A stretch of 64,000 nt of DNA from an uncultured Anaerofilum sp. (GCA_944385945.1 CALWZD010000049.1:31265-95264); one strand, 5' to 3'. Shown: positions 8,235 to 17,277, counted from the first letter of the stretch. The notes: generated by a model not told the origin, from the letters alone. Numbers and translations: made by a program.

Positions 8235-8722
8235 GTCACCTCCGTTTCCGAAAGGGAGATCGGTTTGCCGTCGCAACAGGCAGAAACCAGTTGATCGCCC
8301 TGATAGCAGAGTTTTAGGCTGAAAACTTGAGTACAGGTTTGTAAAAGTCGCAAAAAAATGCGGTCGCCCTGCCAAAGCGAAAGGCGAGGAATTTCGGCAA
8401 TGGGAATCCATCGCAGGGTTCCTTCGTCGCAGTCAGGACGCAGAGTGCCGGAAAATCGGTCGGCGGTAAAGAGATGCATATATTCGGTACCCCATTCGTC
8501 CGATACAAAGGTAACGATACCACGCAGCCGGTAGCGTGTAAGGGTAAGTCCGGTTTCTTCCTGTACCTCACGCAGCAAACATTCTTCGGGGCTTTCCCCA
8601 TCCTCGAATTTTCCGCCCACACCGATCCATTTGCCCTCGTTTGGGTCTTGCTTCTTTTTGGTTCGATGCAGCATCAAGTAGCAGTCGTCCTGCCGGATAT
8701 AGCATAAAGTGGTGTTTTTCAT
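8231..8722 (-). CDS. Nudix hydrolase, 8-oxo-dGTP diphosphatase type
   Basis: 163 residues with a complete Nudix box (GGKFEDGESPEECLLREVQEETGL, residues 37-60), in the MutT-like group that also carries HRTKKKQDPNEGKWIGVGGKFE. Members remove oxidised or non-canonical nucleotides. AAGGAG lies before the ATG at 8722. It is translationally coupled to the DUF523 gene downstream. Substrate not determinable from sequence. Confidence 0.92.
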   Translation of the reverse strand: MKNTTLCYIRQDDCYLMLHRTKKKQDPNEGKWIGVGGKFEDGESPEECLLREVQEETGLTLTRYRLRGIVTFVSDEWGTEYMHLFTADRFSGTLRPDCDEGTLRWIPIAEIPRLSLWQGDRIFLRLLQTCTQVFSLKLCYQGDQLVSACCDGKPISLSETEVT

Positions 8723-8819
8723 GCCGAGGCTCCTTATAAAATAAAACGAAATGACCCTTGCAAAATATACAAGACGATTTTTGCGATGGTCTTATTATTG
8801 TACCATAGTTTGATAAAAT

Positions 8820-8850
8820 CAAAAAGCCGTTTTTGCAAACGGCTTTTTGC
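8820..8850 (-). terminator. Terminator of the DUF2264 gene
   Basis: AAAAAGCCGTTT (8821-8832), loop TTGC, AAACGGCTTTTT (8837-8848). A 12-bp perfect stem that ends in a U run in either direction. It lies 10 bases past the DUF2264 stop and also insulates the Nudix promoter. Confidence 0.9.
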
Positions 8851-8859
8851 GAATGGTTA

Positions 8860-10014
8860 TTACAAAGAAATTGCGTGGTCGGCAGGCAAGTCTTCGCTGT
8901 TTTGCCATACCCGAATGCTGGTCCAGGGTGCGTCGGGGTCAGCCCAGAACGATGCAGTGGGGGCAAGCCCCAACGGCAAAAATACAGCGGTACACAAATA
9001 AGAACTGCCGGTCGTGATGTACGGTTCGGCGATATGGGGCTGATTGCCGTATAGACCGATGTTCAGCCAGCCGTTTTCGTCAAAGATATTGGGGGCACTC
9101 ATTACCTTTTGGATAACTGCGGTCAAAGCGCAACGAACCTGTGCAGGTCGAATCTCAGCGGGCAAAAGCTCGTCCAGTGCCACCTGCGACAGTGCTTGGA
9201 ATGCGCCAAAGCGGTAAGCCAGCGAACGACCGACAACAGGGAATGTGCCATCGGGAGCGATTTGACGTTCCAGCAGGGCGGCGTAGCGACAAATGATTTT
9301 TTGCATATCGTCTTTTTTTGCTGCCCAATCGGGGTAAGCGTCGCCGGCAAAGCGAAGAATATCCCAAAGCATCGGTTGGATAACGAAGCTGTTATAATAG
9401 TCGTAGTGGAAGTCGGGACCGTCGGCAAACATACCGTCGCCTACGTACCATTGGAAATGCTGTTTGATGGCAAAATCGATCCGCATGGGGTCCCAATCAG
9501 GCTGACCGGCGTAGCGCAGGAAGGTTTCGATGATCGCCGAAAACAGCAGCCAGTTGCAGAAAGCGGGCTTACGGGTGCGGGTCAGACGCAGAGCGTCCAA
9601 GACCTGTGTTTTTTCTGCGTCCGAAAGAGGATGCCACAGCTGCTGCGGAGCACGGAGCAGTGCGTGACACAAAAAGGCAGCGTCAACGATGGGCTGGAAA
9701 TCATCGGAAAAATTCACATAGTCGGGGCTGGTGGGGTTGGTGGCGTTGACCAATGCTTTACGGCACAAAACGGCATACTCCTGTTGGAGAGCAGCCTCCT
9801 CGGGGCAGGTGTCGGGGGCGTTCAGCCAAGGGGCGAGTCCCACCAAAGTTCTGCCCAGTGCTTCCAGACCTGCAAATTTTGCACATCTCCACGGTTCCAG
9901 ACCTTTTTCGGGTATATTGACAAAAAAGGTTTCGGTGGCGAAATTGCGAATGACAGGGTCGGCGATCTTCAGCATAGTGTCTACCCAGTATTTGCGAACA
10001 GTTGCATTTGACAT
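8860..10014 (-). CDS. DUF2264 family protein
   Basis: 384 residues of helix-rich sequence resembling DUF2264, a family with an alpha/alpha-barrel look often found near glycan-use genes: FCNWLLFSAIIETFLR, DGMFADGPDFHYDYYNSFVIQPML, DGTFPVVGRSLAYRFGAFQALS. No signal peptide, so cytoplasmic. By analogy it may act on an unsaturated or unusual sugar, but no catalytic residues are established. AGGAGG (10024-10029) places the start at the ATG at 10014 rather than the upstream ATG. It is transcribed alone from a region with a 40-bp-spaced direct repeat. Confidence 0.85.
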   Translation of the reverse strand: MSNATVRKYWVDTMLKIADPVIRNFATETFFVNIPEKGLEPWRCAKFAGLEALGRTLVGLAPWLNAPDTCPEEAALQQEYAVLCRKALVNATNPTSPDYVNFSDDFQPIVDAAFLCHALLRAPQQLWHPLSDAEKTQVLDALRLTRTRKPAFCNWLLFSAIIETFLRYAGQPDWDPMRIDFAIKQHFQWYVGDGMFADGPDFHYDYYNSFVIQPMLWDILRFAGDAYPDWAAKKDDMQKIICRYAALLERQIAPDGTFPVVGRSLAYRFGAFQALSQVALDELLPAEIRPAQVRCALTAVIQKVMSAPNIFDENGWLNIGLYGNQPHIAEPYITTGSSYLCTAVFLPLGLAPTASFWADPDAPWTSIRVWQNSEDLPADHAISL

Positions 10015-10103
10015 ATATAGGTTCCTCCTTATGTTCGGTGCGAACAATAGTTACTATTTTTTGTGGTCGACCCATCAGGGACGACAAAAGAGCAATTGGA
10101 ATA

Positions 10104-10180
10104 AGGGTATAATAGCTACCCTGTGGCAGTTATACCATGAACACAACGTGTGAAGCCACCCTGTGGCTATTATACCACAG
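10104..10180 (-). promoter_or_regulatory. Direct-repeat operator/promoter region upstream of DUF2264
   Basis: Two 20-bp repeats (10118-10137 and 10158-10177, both ACCCTGTGG..[GT]TATACCA) start exactly 40 bp apart, about four helical turns. On the minus strand each contains a TGGTATAA -10-like motif. The downstream copy also forms CTGTGG/CCACAG, and AGGGTA/TACCCT flanks the first. Likely operator sites for a regulator of the minus-strand gene. Confidence 0.45.
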
Positions 10181-10279
10181 ATACCCAAAATACAAGAGGA
10201 ATTTCTGCCCATAGAATGGATTTTTGGTTCGTATATGCAAATCCAAAGGACGATAGTAGAATTTTGGGGGAAAATACTG

Positions 10280-10285
10280 TATAAT
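10280..10285 (+). promoter_or_regulatory. -10 element for the DEDDh exonuclease gene
   Basis: TATAAT at 10280-10285, 35 bases before the start. No clear -35 at 17-base spacing. The rest of the intergenic 10181-10279 shows nothing further. Confidence 0.45.
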
Positions 10286-10319
10286 ACTGCTATGTGTTTG
10301 CCGAAAAGAGGGAATGAGA

Positions 10320-11171
10320 TTGAATTTTATCACACTGGATTTAGAGTGGAACCAACCGGCACCGGGTTGCAAAACGGTGCATCAGCTTACCACCGAGATC
10401 ATTCAAATCGGTGCTGTGAAGATGGACGAAGATTTTAAAATCGTCGACCAATTCAAAGCCGATATTCGTCCACGCTTTTACCCCCAGATCAAGCAGGAGG
10501 TGCAGCAGCTGACCGGCATCAGCGAGCAGCAGCTGCAAAGCGGTGTGGAATTTCCGCAGGCGGCTCAACAGCTGCAACGGTGGTGTGGGCAGGAGTTTGC
10601 GCTTATTACATGGAGCCACGAGGATGTGCCGGTACTGCGGAAAAATCTGGCAGTGTATGGCATGGATGATGCGTGGTTGCCCGATGCGTATGATTTGCAG
10701 ATCATTTACAGCATCCAGCAGCTGGAGAAATACCAACAGACAGCACTGTTCAAAGCGATGACCCAGATGGGCATGGAGCCGGAACTGGCGGCTCACGATG
10801 CACTTCACGATGCGCTGTATACGGCACAGCTGTGCAGCAAACTGGAGATGCGCAAAGGCATCGAGCAGTATGAGGCGTATTACAAAGAATCCCTGAAAGG
10901 TCGTGCTGTCGCTACAAAGGTGATAGAGGGGTATAAGGCTCCGGAACAAGCGCATGAGGACGACGCACTGCGACAGTTTGGTTGCCCTGATTGCGGCTTA
11001 CCGCTGCAAATAGAGCCGTGGGAAAAAGAAAAAGGGGTGAAACGAACGGCGAAAGCGCAGTGTCCCCAGCATGGCGATTTTGAGATTCGCCTACGCCTGC
11101 AACCCCGTCGAAATAAAACCTTGCGGGCAAGAGCAGCACTTTACCGCATCGAAGAAGATGAGAATGCATAA
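10320..11171 (+). CDS. DEDDh 3'-5' exonuclease with C-terminal zinc-binding segment
   Basis: 283 residues. The exonuclease fold occupies residues 1-190: Exo I FITLDLEWNQ, Exo II around TWSHEDVPVLRKNL, Exo III HDALHDALYTAQL. This is the ERI-1/KapD-like RNase T superfamily, which degrades RNA or DNA 3' ends using two metal ions. The C-terminus carries CPDCG and CPQHG, a probable zinc ribbon that may bind nucleic acid. AGAGGG at 10307-10312 favours the TTG at 10320, 7 bases downstream, over the ATG at 10314, which is only one base away. Substrate unknown. Confidence 0.88.
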   Translation: MNFITLDLEWNQPAPGCKTVHQLTTEIIQIGAVKMDEDFKIVDQFKADIRPRFYPQIKQEVQQLTGISEQQLQSGVEFPQAAQQLQRWCGQEFALITWSHEDVPVLRKNLAVYGMDDAWLPDAYDLQIIYSIQQLEKYQQTALFKAMTQMGMEPELAAHDALHDALYTAQLCSKLEMRKGIEQYEAYYKESLKGRAVATKVIEGYKAPEQAHEDDALRQFGCPDCGLPLQIEPWEKEKGVKRTAKAQCPQHGDFEIRLRLQPRRNKTLRARAALYRIEEDENA

Positions 11172-11205
11172 AAAAAGGAGCCGAGGTCGGCTCCTTTTTC
11201 TTTTT
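11169..11205. terminator. Bidirectional terminator, exonuclease/cysE junction
   Basis: AAAAAAAGGAGCCGA pairs with TCGGCTCCTTTTT around 11170-11200, followed by CTTTTT. Convergent junction. Confidence 0.92.
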
Positions 11206-11217
11206 GCGGGATAGGGT

Positions 11218-11856
11218 CTATTTGGAGTTGTTTTGCTTTTGGCTGCATTCCAAAATAGCAACACGCCGTTCCAAATCGCAAAGTTCGCTGTGTACAATGT
11301 CGGGAATGTTCTGCTGAATCAGGTCATCACTGGGACGAACCTTTTCGCCGTCCCTGCGCACCACACAGGCAGGAATACCGGCAGCAGTGCAGTTGCAGGG
11401 CAGGCTTTGCAGAACGACGCTGCCTGCTGCGATACGGGTATTGTTGCCGATGGTAACGGGGCCAAGCACTTTTGCACCAGCCCCCACCAAAACGTTGTCC
11501 CCTAAAGTGGGGTGACGCTTGCCGTGGTCTTTGCCGGTACCACCCAGCGTGACCTGATGATAGATCGTGCAGTTGTTGCCGATCTCGGCGGTTTCACCGA
11601 TCACGACTCCCAAGCCGTGGTCGATAAACAATCCGCTGCCGATGGTCGCACCAGGGTGTATCTCGATGCCGGTAAAACCACGTCCCCACTGGCTGACCAT
11701 ACGGGCAAGAAAAAAACGTTTTTTGCGATAGAGAAAATGACTTGCTTTGTAAAAAAGCAGCGCATGAAAGCCGGGATAAAGCAGCATAACCTCCATCAGG
11801 CTGCGGGCTGCGGGGTCTTTGCTGCGGATATTTTTGGCGTCGGAGAGAAGGCTCAT
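11218..11856 (-). CDS. cysE: Serine O-acetyltransferase
   Basis: Transfers acetyl from acetyl-CoA to L-serine, the first step of cysteine synthesis. 212 residues. The C-terminal half is a left-handed beta-helix of hexapeptide repeats ([49 protein letters not shown]), with the catalytic His in [11 protein letters not shown] and the typical [10 protein letters not shown] loop. This is the short Gram-positive form. It overlaps cysK by 4 bases (ATGA), so the two are co-translated. The tail (residues 185-212) is polar and possibly involved in the CysK complex. Confidence 0.96.
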   Translation of the reverse strand: MSLLSDAKNIRSKDPAARSLMEVMLLYPGFHALLFYKASHFLYRKKRFFLARMVSQWGRGFTGIEIHPGATIGSGLFIDHGLGVVIGETAEIGNNCTIYHQVTLGGTGKDHGKRHPTLGDNVLVGAGAKVLGPVTIGNNTRIAAGSVVLQSLPCNCTAAGIPACVVRRDGEKVRPSDDLIQQNIPDIVHSELCDLERRVAILECSQKQNNSK

Positions 11857-12785
11857 GGTTGCACCTCAAAAATTCCGGTGGACAAATACCGTTCGCCGGT
11901 GTCGGGCAAGATCGCCACGATGGTTTTTCCTTTGTTTTCGGGGCGGGCGGCGATTTGAGCAGCTGCCCATGCGGCAGCACCCGAAGAAATGCCGACGAAC
12001 ACACCCTCGTTATGTGCCAGAAAACGGGCAGTTTCGATGGCGTCTTCGTTGGAAACAGGGAAAATCTCGTCAGCCATCGTGCGGTCGAAATTTTGGGGGA
12101 CAAAATTAGCTCCGATGCCCTGGATTTTATGTCCGGCGGCTTTTCCCTGCGACAGCAAAGGGCTTGCAGACGGCTCAACTGCGATGGCTTGCAGCTGGGG
12201 ATTCTTTTCTTTCAAATATTTTGCCGTGCCGCTCAGCGTACCGCCTGTGCCGACACCGGCAACCAAAATATCGACCTTGCCGTCGGTATCTTGCCAAATC
12301 TCCTCAGCGGTTGCACGATGGGCAGCGGGGTTTGCAGGGTTGTCGAACTGCCCCAACATCACGCTGTTCTCGGTCTGCTGCACCAGTTGTTCCGCTTTGC
12401 TCACTGCACCTGCCATGCCTTCGGCAGCGGGGGTCAGCACCAACTCTGCGCCCAGTGCTTTCAGCAGGTTGCGGCGTTCCATGCTCATGCTTTCGGGCAT
12501 GGTCAGGATGCAACGATAACCACGGCTAGCTGCGATATAAGCAAGCGCAATACCGGTATTGCCACTGGTCGGTTCCACCAGTGTTCCGCCTGCCTTCAGG
12601 GTTCCGGCAGCTTCGGCTGCTTCTATCATCGAAAGCGCAGCACGGTCTTTGATGGAAGAAAGCGGATTAAAGCATTCCAGCTTGCCTAAAACGGTTGCAC
12701 AGCTGTTGCAGTGCTGTTCCAAACCGGTTAGGTGTATCAAAGGGGTGTTGCCGATCAACTCGGTGATATTCTGTGCAATCTTCAT
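11853..12785 (-). CDS. cysK: Cysteine synthase (O-acetylserine sulfhydrylase)
   Basis: PLP enzyme that makes cysteine from O-acetylserine and sulfide. 310 residues from the ATG at 12785, which has AGGAGG 9 bases upstream. The PLP lysine is in [11 protein letters not shown], the substrate loop is [13 protein letters not shown], and the phosphate-binding loop is [16 protein letters not shown] further-upstream in-frame ATG would add 27 untypical residues and run into the promoter region, so it is not used. First gene of the cysK-cysE operon. Confidence 0.97.
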   Translation of the reverse strand: MKIAQNITELIGNTPLIHLTGLEQHCNSCATVLGKLECFNPLSSIKDRAALSMIEAAEAAGTLKAGGTLVEPTSGNTGIALAYIAASRGYRCILTMPESMSMERRNLLKALGAELVLTPAAEGMAGAVSKAEQLVQQTENSVMLGQFDNPANPAAHRATAEEIWQDTDGKVDILVAGVGTGGTLSGTAKYLKEKNPQLQAIAVEPSASPLLSQGKAAGHKIQGIGANFVPQNFDRTMADEIFPVSNEDAIETARFLAHNEGVFVGISSGAAAWAAAQIAARPENKGKTIVAILPDTGERYLSTGIFEVQP

Positions 12786-12844
12786 GTTTAAGATCCTCCT
12801 TTTTTTCGTGCTGTGCCGGGTGTATCGAATTGCCCCAAACGGGG

Positions 12845-12880
12845 TATACTGCAAATTATACTGCATTAGTATAATTTTGT
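12845..12880 (-). promoter_or_regulatory. Direct repeats in the cysK promoter region
   Basis: TATACTGCA occurs at 12845-12853 and 12857-12865, 12 bp apart, followed by AGTATAAT (12868-12875). The cluster lies 60-90 bp before cysK and before the divergent small gene at 12904, where a cysteine-responsive Rrf2-type repressor (CymR-like) could bind. Inference only. Confidence 0.35.
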
Positions 12881-12903
12881 ACAGAGGAAATGAGGAAATT
12901 TTT

Positions 12904-13116
12904 ATGAACGATGTATGGAAAGATTTACTAGCTCAGGTGGCGCAAAAAAACGGAGTATCAAGCGAATGCGTAGAAAAAGAACTGCGCTGTTTGATCGACA
13001 CCCTTTGGCAGCAAGGGGGAACAGCAAGGCAGACACTGTGTCAGGCTGGTTGGGGAAATAAGCCCACACCATTTCAGCTGATTGGGTATTTGGCGCAGAT
13101 GAAACAGGAAATGTGA
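12904..13116 (+). CDS. Small Spo0A C-terminal-domain-like protein
   Basis: 70 residues. The pattern of a helix with QVAQKNGVSSECVEKELRCLIDTLW followed by KPTPFQLIGYLAQM matches the small stand-alone Spo0A_C-like helix-turn-helix proteins common in Clostridia, where the segment reads like GVSVEEVRKEI..AID..W...KPTPEELI.YL. There is no receiver domain, so it would bind DNA or partner proteins without phosphorylation. GAGG at 12891-12894, about 9 bases before the ATG. Divergent from cysK. Whether it acts in sporulation is unknown. Confidence 0.7.
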   Translation: MNDVWKDLLAQVAQKNGVSSECVEKELRCLIDTLWQQGGTARQTLCQAGWGNKPTPFQLIGYLAQMKQEM

Positions 13117-13159
13117 TTCTCGTTCACAATAATTTTGCAAATTTTATTATATAACTTGA

Positions 13160-13188
13160 TTGACAAATTATATAATCGGAGTTACAAT
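13160..13188 (+). promoter_or_regulatory. SigA promoter for the RHH protein gene
   Basis: TTGACA (13160-13165), 17 bases, TACAAT (13183-13188); AAAGGAGGCG ribosome binding site follows before the ATG at 13215. Confidence 0.85.
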
Positions 13189-13214
13189 TTTATCAAAGCA
13201 AAGGAGGCGACCTA

Positions 13215-13856
13215 ATGGGAAAAAGTGTATACAGTATCGTGCTGGACGATGCAGTGGTACGGGCGGTAGACCATTATGCAGGAAGCTGTGGCATCAGCCG
13301 TTCGGCAGCCATCAACCGCATTTTGGCACAGCACGTTCAAATGGATACCGGCGAACAAGCCGTCCGCCAGATATTCGATGCACTGCAACAAATGGCACAG
13401 GGAACCGCCTTGCAAATGCTTTCGGCGTCCGAAGCGCAGATGCAGCTGCGCAGTCCGCTGCGTTACAAATACAATCCGACCGTGCGCTATCAGTTCGAGC
13501 TTTCCCCCCAACATCCCACCGATATGGGACTGTTTCGGGTAGGGCTGCGCACCCAAAATGCTGCACTGCTGGATTGTTTGGAACAGTTCTACCGGTTGTG
13601 GTGTCTGTTCGAACAGCATTATTGCGTGAATGGCGAACAAATTTGCGCTCAAATCGAAAACGGACGCTTTGTGCGAGTGCTGCGACAGATCCCGCAGCCG
13701 CTTTCCACCCAACAGCAGGGACAGCTTTTGGCAGGGTATGCAGCATTGTTTGACCGATGTCTGAAAGCGTTTTTTGAAGATCCCACCCAGCAGGGTGCAG
13801 CAGATGCCGAACAAATCTATCGCAGCGGGGGGAGTGCCCAAATAAAGCAGTTGTAG
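13215..13856 (+). CDS. Protein with N-terminal ribbon-helix-helix-like domain, function unknown
   Basis: 213 residues. Residues 3-42 (SVYSIVLDDAVVRAVDHYAGSCGISRSAAINRILAQH) have the strand-helix-helix pattern of CopG/Arc DNA-binding domains. The remaining 170 residues are helical, Gln-rich and of no family I recognise, with a beta-type stretch near YKYNPTVRYQFELSP. Strong promoter and ribosome binding site; followed by clpB 76 bases later, with no terminator between, so the two may be co-transcribed. The RHH start suggests a dimeric DNA-binding regulator, perhaps of the clpB region. Confidence 0.8.
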   Translation: MGKSVYSIVLDDAVVRAVDHYAGSCGISRSAAINRILAQHVQMDTGEQAVRQIFDALQQMAQGTALQMLSASEAQMQLRSPLRYKYNPTVRYQFELSPQHPTDMGLFRVGLRTQNAALLDCLEQFYRLWCLFEQHYCVNGEQICAQIENGRFVRVLRQIPQPLSTQQQGQLLAGYAALFDRCLKAFFEDPTQQGAADAEQIYRSGGSAQIKQL

Positions 13857-13932
13857 ACAGCATCGTTTTCAACAGAATTTACCCTTTTTAAATATTTGAA
13901 TCAACGACACCACTGAAAGGAGTGTGTTTTTT

Positions 13933-16545
13933 ATGGATATGCAAAAATTGACCCAACGCTCACGTGAAGCACTGCAAGCTGCACAGAGCATTGCAATCGA
14001 ATATCAAAACCAACAACTGGATTGTGAGCATCTTTTGGCGGCACTGCTGAACCAGCAAGATGGTCTGATCGGTCAGCTGTTGAAAAAAATGGGCAAAGAC
14101 CCGCAGGAACTTGCCAACGCTGTACAGGCAAAGATCGGTCAGCTGCCACGGGTGACAGGTGCCGGACGTGACCCCGAAAAAGTGTACATCACCGCTGCGC
14201 TGGACGCTGCTTTGACCCAAGCCGAGCAGGAAGCGTCTTCCATGCAGGACGATTTTGTTTCGGTAGAGCATCTGTTCCTCGGCTTGCTGGAAAAGGGCAA
14301 TGCCGTTTGTCGGCAGCTGTTGCAGACGTTCCAGCTGACGAAACCCGATTTTCTCAAAGCACTTGCATCGGTGCGTGGAAATCAGCGAGTATCTTCCGAC
14401 AATCCCGAAGCGACCTACGACGTGCTGAACAAATACGGCACCGAACTGGTACAGCGGGCTCGTGAGCAAAAAATGGACCCCGTCATCGGGCGAGATGTCG
14501 AGATTCGAAACGTCATCCGCATTTTGTGCCGTAAAACCAAAAACAACCCTGTGCTGATCGGTGAACCGGGTGTCGGTAAAACGGCGGTGGTCGAAGGACT
14601 TGCCCAGCGTATCATGAAAGGCGACGTACCGGAAACTCTGAAAAACCGCAAGGTATTCAGCTTGGATATGGGCGCATTGGTCGCAGGTGCAAAATACCGT
14701 GGCGAGTTTGAGGAACGCTTGAAAAGCGTTTTGCAAGAGGTGAAAAAGAGCGAAGGCGAAATCATCCTGTTCATCGACGAGCTGCACACCATCGTCGGTG
14801 CAGGTAAGACCGACGGCGCAATGGACGCCGGCAACCTGCTCAAGCCGATGCTTGCCCGTGGTGAACTGCACTGTATCGGTGCGACCACATTGGACGAGTA
14901 TCGCCAATATATCGAAAAAGACGCTGCACTGGAACGTCGATTCCAGCCGGTACAGGTGGATGAGCCGACCGTTGAGGACACCATTTCCATTTTGCGTGGC
15001 TTGAAAGAGCGTTACGAGGTGTTCCACGGTGTAAAGATTCAGGACGCTGCCCTGATCGCTGCGGCGGTGCTGTCCAACCGCTATATTTCCGACCGCTTTT
15101 TGCCGGATAAAGCCATCGACCTCGTGGACGAAGCCTGTGCGATGATTCGAACCGAGTTGGACTCGATGCCGTCCGAACTGGACGATCTGCGCCGCAAAAT
15201 CATGCAGCACGAGATCGAAGAAGCCGCACTGAAACGGGAAACCGACCGTTTAAGCCAAGAGCATCTTGCCGACATCCAACGAGAACTTGCCGAAATGCGT
15301 GAGCGGTTCACCGCTATGCAGGCAAAGTGGGAGAACGAAAAGAACTCGATCGGCAAGGTGCAAAAGCTGAGGGAAGAAATCGAGCAGGTAAGCAAGGACA
15401 TCGAAAAAGCCGAGCGGGAGTACGACCTGAACCGTGCTGCCGAATTGAAATACGGCAAACTGCCTGCTTTGCAAAAAGAACTGGAGCAGCAAGAGCAAAT
15501 CGCCGAATCGACCGAGCAAAACAGCAGTCTGCTGCACGACCGTGTGACCGAGGAAGAAATCGCTCGCATCATTTCCCGCTGGACAGGGATTCCGGTCACT
15601 CGCCTGATGGAGGGCGAACGGGAAAAGCTGTTGCATCTGGAAGATGTGCTGCATCAGCGTGTCATTGGACAAAACGAAGCAGTGGAAAAGGTCGCCGAGG
15701 CGATCTTGCGCAGCCGTGCAGGCATTCAGGACGAAAACCGTCCCATCGGCAGCTTTTTGTTCCTTGGCCCCACCGGTGTGGGCAAGACCGAACTGGCAAA
15801 GGCACTTGCCGAATGCCTGTTCGACGATGAGAAAAACATGGTTCGCATCGACATGAGCGAATATATGGAAAAGTATTCTGTCAGCCGCTTGATCGGAGCT
15901 CCTCCGGGATATGTTGGCTACGAAGAAGGCGGTCAGCTTACCGAAGCCGTTCGCCGTAAGCCGTACAGCGTGGTGCTGTTTGACGAGATCGAAAAAGCCC
16001 ATCCCGACGTATTCAACGTGCTGTTGCAGGTGCTGGACGACGGACGTATCACCGACAGCCAAGGCAGAACGGTCGACTTTAAAAATACCATCTTGATTCT
16101 TACCAGTAATCTGGGCAGCCAGTATATTCTGGACGGCATTCAAGATGGCGAAGTCAGCCAGCAAGCCCGTGATGCTGTGGACAGTCTGTTGAAGCAGAGC
16201 TTCCGACCCGAATTTTTGAACCGTTTGGATGAGATCGTGGTCTATAAACCGCTGAGCAAAAACGAAATCGGCAACATCGTTGAATTGTTGCTGCAAAAGC
16301 TGCGCAGCCGTTTGCAAGAAAAACATCTTTCGCTGGAGATCACCGACCGTGCAAAAACGTATATCATCGACAATGGTTACGACCCTGTTTACGGCGCACG
16401 TCCGTTGAAGCGATTCCTGCAAAGCAAGGTGGAAACCTTGATTGCTCGCAGCATCATCGCCGGACAGCCCGCAGAAGGCGATACCCTTGTGGTGGACGCC
16501 AACGAACAGGGGCTTACCCTCACCGTTCAAAAGGCATCTTCTTAA
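13933..16545 (+). CDS. clpB: ATP-dependent disaggregase ClpB
   Basis: 870-residue Hsp100 chaperone that, with DnaK, pulls polypeptides out of aggregates. Double Clp_N at residues 3-145, NBD1 with Walker [10 protein letters not shown] (from 210) and Walker [10 protein letters not shown], the coiled-coil M domain at about 400-525 (the ClpB hallmark, absent from ClpA/ClpC), and NBD2 with GPTGVGKTE (from 612) and [19 protein letters not shown] lies 10 bases before the ATG at 13933; a GTG three codons upstream is possible. I see no CIRCE or CtsR box upstream. Ends in a strong terminator. Confidence 0.98.
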   Translation: MDMQKLTQRSREALQAAQSIAIEYQNQQLDCEHLLAALLNQQDGLIGQLLKKMGKDPQELANAVQAKIGQLPRVTGAGRDPEKVYITAALDAALTQAEQEASSMQDDFVSVEHLFLGLLEKGNAVCRQLLQTFQLTKPDFLKALASVRGNQRVSSDNPEATYDVLNKYGTELVQRAREQKMDPVIGRDVEIRNVIRILCRKTKNNPVLIGEPGVGKTAVVEGLAQRIMKGDVPETLKNRKVFSLDMGALVAGAKYRGEFEERLKSVLQEVKKSEGEIILFIDELHTIVGAGKTDGAMDAGNLLKPMLARGELHCIGATTLDEYRQYIEKDAALERRFQPVQVDEPTVEDTISILRGLKERYEVFHGVKIQDAALIAAAVLSNRYISDRFLPDKAIDLVDEACAMIRTELDSMPSELDDLRRKIMQHEIEEAALKRETDRLSQEHLADIQRELAEMRERFTAMQAKWENEKNSIGKVQKLREEIEQVSKDIEKAEREYDLNRAAELKYGKLPALQKELEQQEQIAESTEQNSSLLHDRVTEEEIARIISRWTGIPVTRLMEGEREKLLHLEDVLHQRVIGQNEAVEKVAEAILRSRAGIQDENRPIGSFLFLGPTGVGKTELAKALAECLFDDEKNMVRIDMSEYMEKYSVSRLIGAPPGYVGYEEGGQLTEAVRRKPYSVVLFDEIEKAHPDVFNVLLQVLDDGRITDSQGRTVDFKNTILILTSNLGSQYILDGIQDGEVSQQARDAVDSLLKQSFRPEFLNRLDEIVVYKPLSKNEIGNIVELLLQKLRSRLQEKHLSLEITDRAKTYIIDNGYDPVYGARPLKRFLQSKVETLIARSIIAGQPAEGDTLVVDANEQGLTLTVQKASS

Positions 16546-16567
16546 AATATTCCTCCCCATTTTTCGG

Positions 16568-16615
16568 CAGCCCTGCCCGTTTTGGTTTTTCCAAACGGGT
16601 AGGGCTGCTTTTTTT
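16568..16615 (+). terminator. Terminator of clpB
   Basis: CAGCCCTGCCCGTTTTGG pairs with CCAAACGGGTAGGGCTG around loop TTTTT, followed by a T7 run at about 16609-16615. Confidence 0.92.
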
Positions 16616-16624
16616 ACGAAATGC

Positions 16625-16652
16625 AACAGGCAGGTCATGTGACCTGCCTGTT
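16625..16652. repeat. GGCAGGTC hairpin, family D, copy 1
   Basis: Perfect 13-bp inverted repeat with arms AACAGGCAGGTCA / TGACCTGCCTGTT and a 2-base loop. Copies with the same GGCAGGTC core occur at 24157-24192 and 48476-48507. Probably a bidirectional terminator at this convergent junction. Confidence 0.8.
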
Positions 16653-16655
16653 TGC

Positions 16656-16695
16656 GCAACCTTTCCAAACGGTGCGTTTCGTTTTGGAAGGTTGC
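16656..16695. repeat. Third hairpin in the clpB/xre junction
   Basis: GCAACCTTTCCAAA pairs with TTTTGGAAGGTTGC (one bulge), followed by TGTTTTTGATG. Three consecutive hairpins therefore fill 16568-16695 between the convergent genes. Confidence 0.6.
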
Positions 16696-16770
16696 TGTTT
16701 TTGATGTGATTCCTGCACGATCCGCTTTTTCAAAAACAAAAAGTGGATGCGTGATCGGGGAACAACATCT

Positions 16771-17085
16771 TCACTGGTTTTCCGAAAATAACTGGGTCAG
16801 CTTTTTCGAATATTCATGCAGAAGTCGCTCCACCTTTTGCTGGCGCGAAGCAGAACCGTTTTGGGCAGGGGAGGAAGTGTCTTCGAAAAACTCCGGCAAA
16901 GAGAGTTCAAAGGCATCCGAAATCCGTTTTAACACCTCGATACTGGGATTCTTTTTTCCTTTTTCCAGCGTTGCAATGTATGAAACATGTAGTTCTGCAT
17001 ATTCGGCAAGGATCTCCTGTGTCCAACCTCTCTGCTTGCGCAAGGATTGAATACGGTGTCCAACCCAGATTGTAATATCACTCAT
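16771..17085 (-). CDS. XRE-family transcriptional regulator
   Basis: 104 residues. HTH_3 domain at residues 6-62 (RIQSLRKQRGWTQEILAEYAELHVSYIATLEKGKKNPSIEVLKRISDAFEL), then an acidic linker and a charged C-terminal helix (RQQKVERLLHEYSKKLTQLF) likely used for dimerisation. Resembles short SinR-like repressors. AAGGAG precedes the ATG at 17085; an upstream in-frame ATG would add six residues with no good ribosome binding site. Divergent from the WYL regulator across a region with three perfect inverted repeats, so cross- or auto-regulation is likely. Confidence 0.9.
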   Translation of the reverse strand: MSDITIWVGHRIQSLRKQRGWTQEILAEYAELHVSYIATLEKGKKNPSIEVLKRISDAFELSLPEFFEDTSSPAQNGSASRQQKVERLLHEYSKKLTQLFSENQ

Positions 17086-17115
17086 ATCTCGTTCTCCTTG
17101 CATTTAAATTTGTAT

Positions 17116-17142
17116 GCAGAAAAAATCCATAATTTTTTCTGC
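17116..17142. repeat. Perfect inverted repeat 1 upstream of the xre gene
   Basis: GCAGAAAAAAT - CCATA - ATTTTTTCTGC: 11-bp perfect arms, 31 bp before the xre start. Candidate operator. Confidence 0.75.
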
Positions 17143-17143
17143 G

Positions 17144-17194
17144 CTGCAACATTCTTTATTTGAGTATGGAACAAAAACTTGAAAAATGTTGCAG
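17144..17194. repeat. Inverted repeat 2 in the xre/WYL divergent region
   Basis: CTGCAACATT (17144-17153) and AATGTTGCAG (17185-17194), 10-bp perfect arms separated by 31 bp. Confidence 0.6.
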
Positions 17195-17235
17195 TTAACA
17201 TAACAAAGACTATCACGATTTAGACAAAATCAGAA

Positions 17236-17271
17236 TATTCAATAGAATATGAAATTATATTCTATTGAATA
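17236..17271. promoter_or_regulatory. 15-bp-arm palindromic operator at the WYL regulator promoter
   Basis: TATTCAATAGAATAT - GAAATT - ATATTCTATTGAATA, perfect over 15 bp per arm. It ends 6 bp before the -35 of the WYL gene promoter, the position expected for an autoregulatory dimer. Confidence 0.75.
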
Positions 17272-17277
17272 AAATAG

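Noticed and set aside
13857-13932. CIRCE or CtsR site before clpB
   Set aside because: No TTAGCACTC inverted repeat or tandem GGTCAAA heptads are present.
13960-16668. Long open frames antisense to clpB, and similar ones antisense to infB and pepF
   Set aside because: Shadow frames produced by codon bias; composition is unlike a protein and no initiation signals are present.
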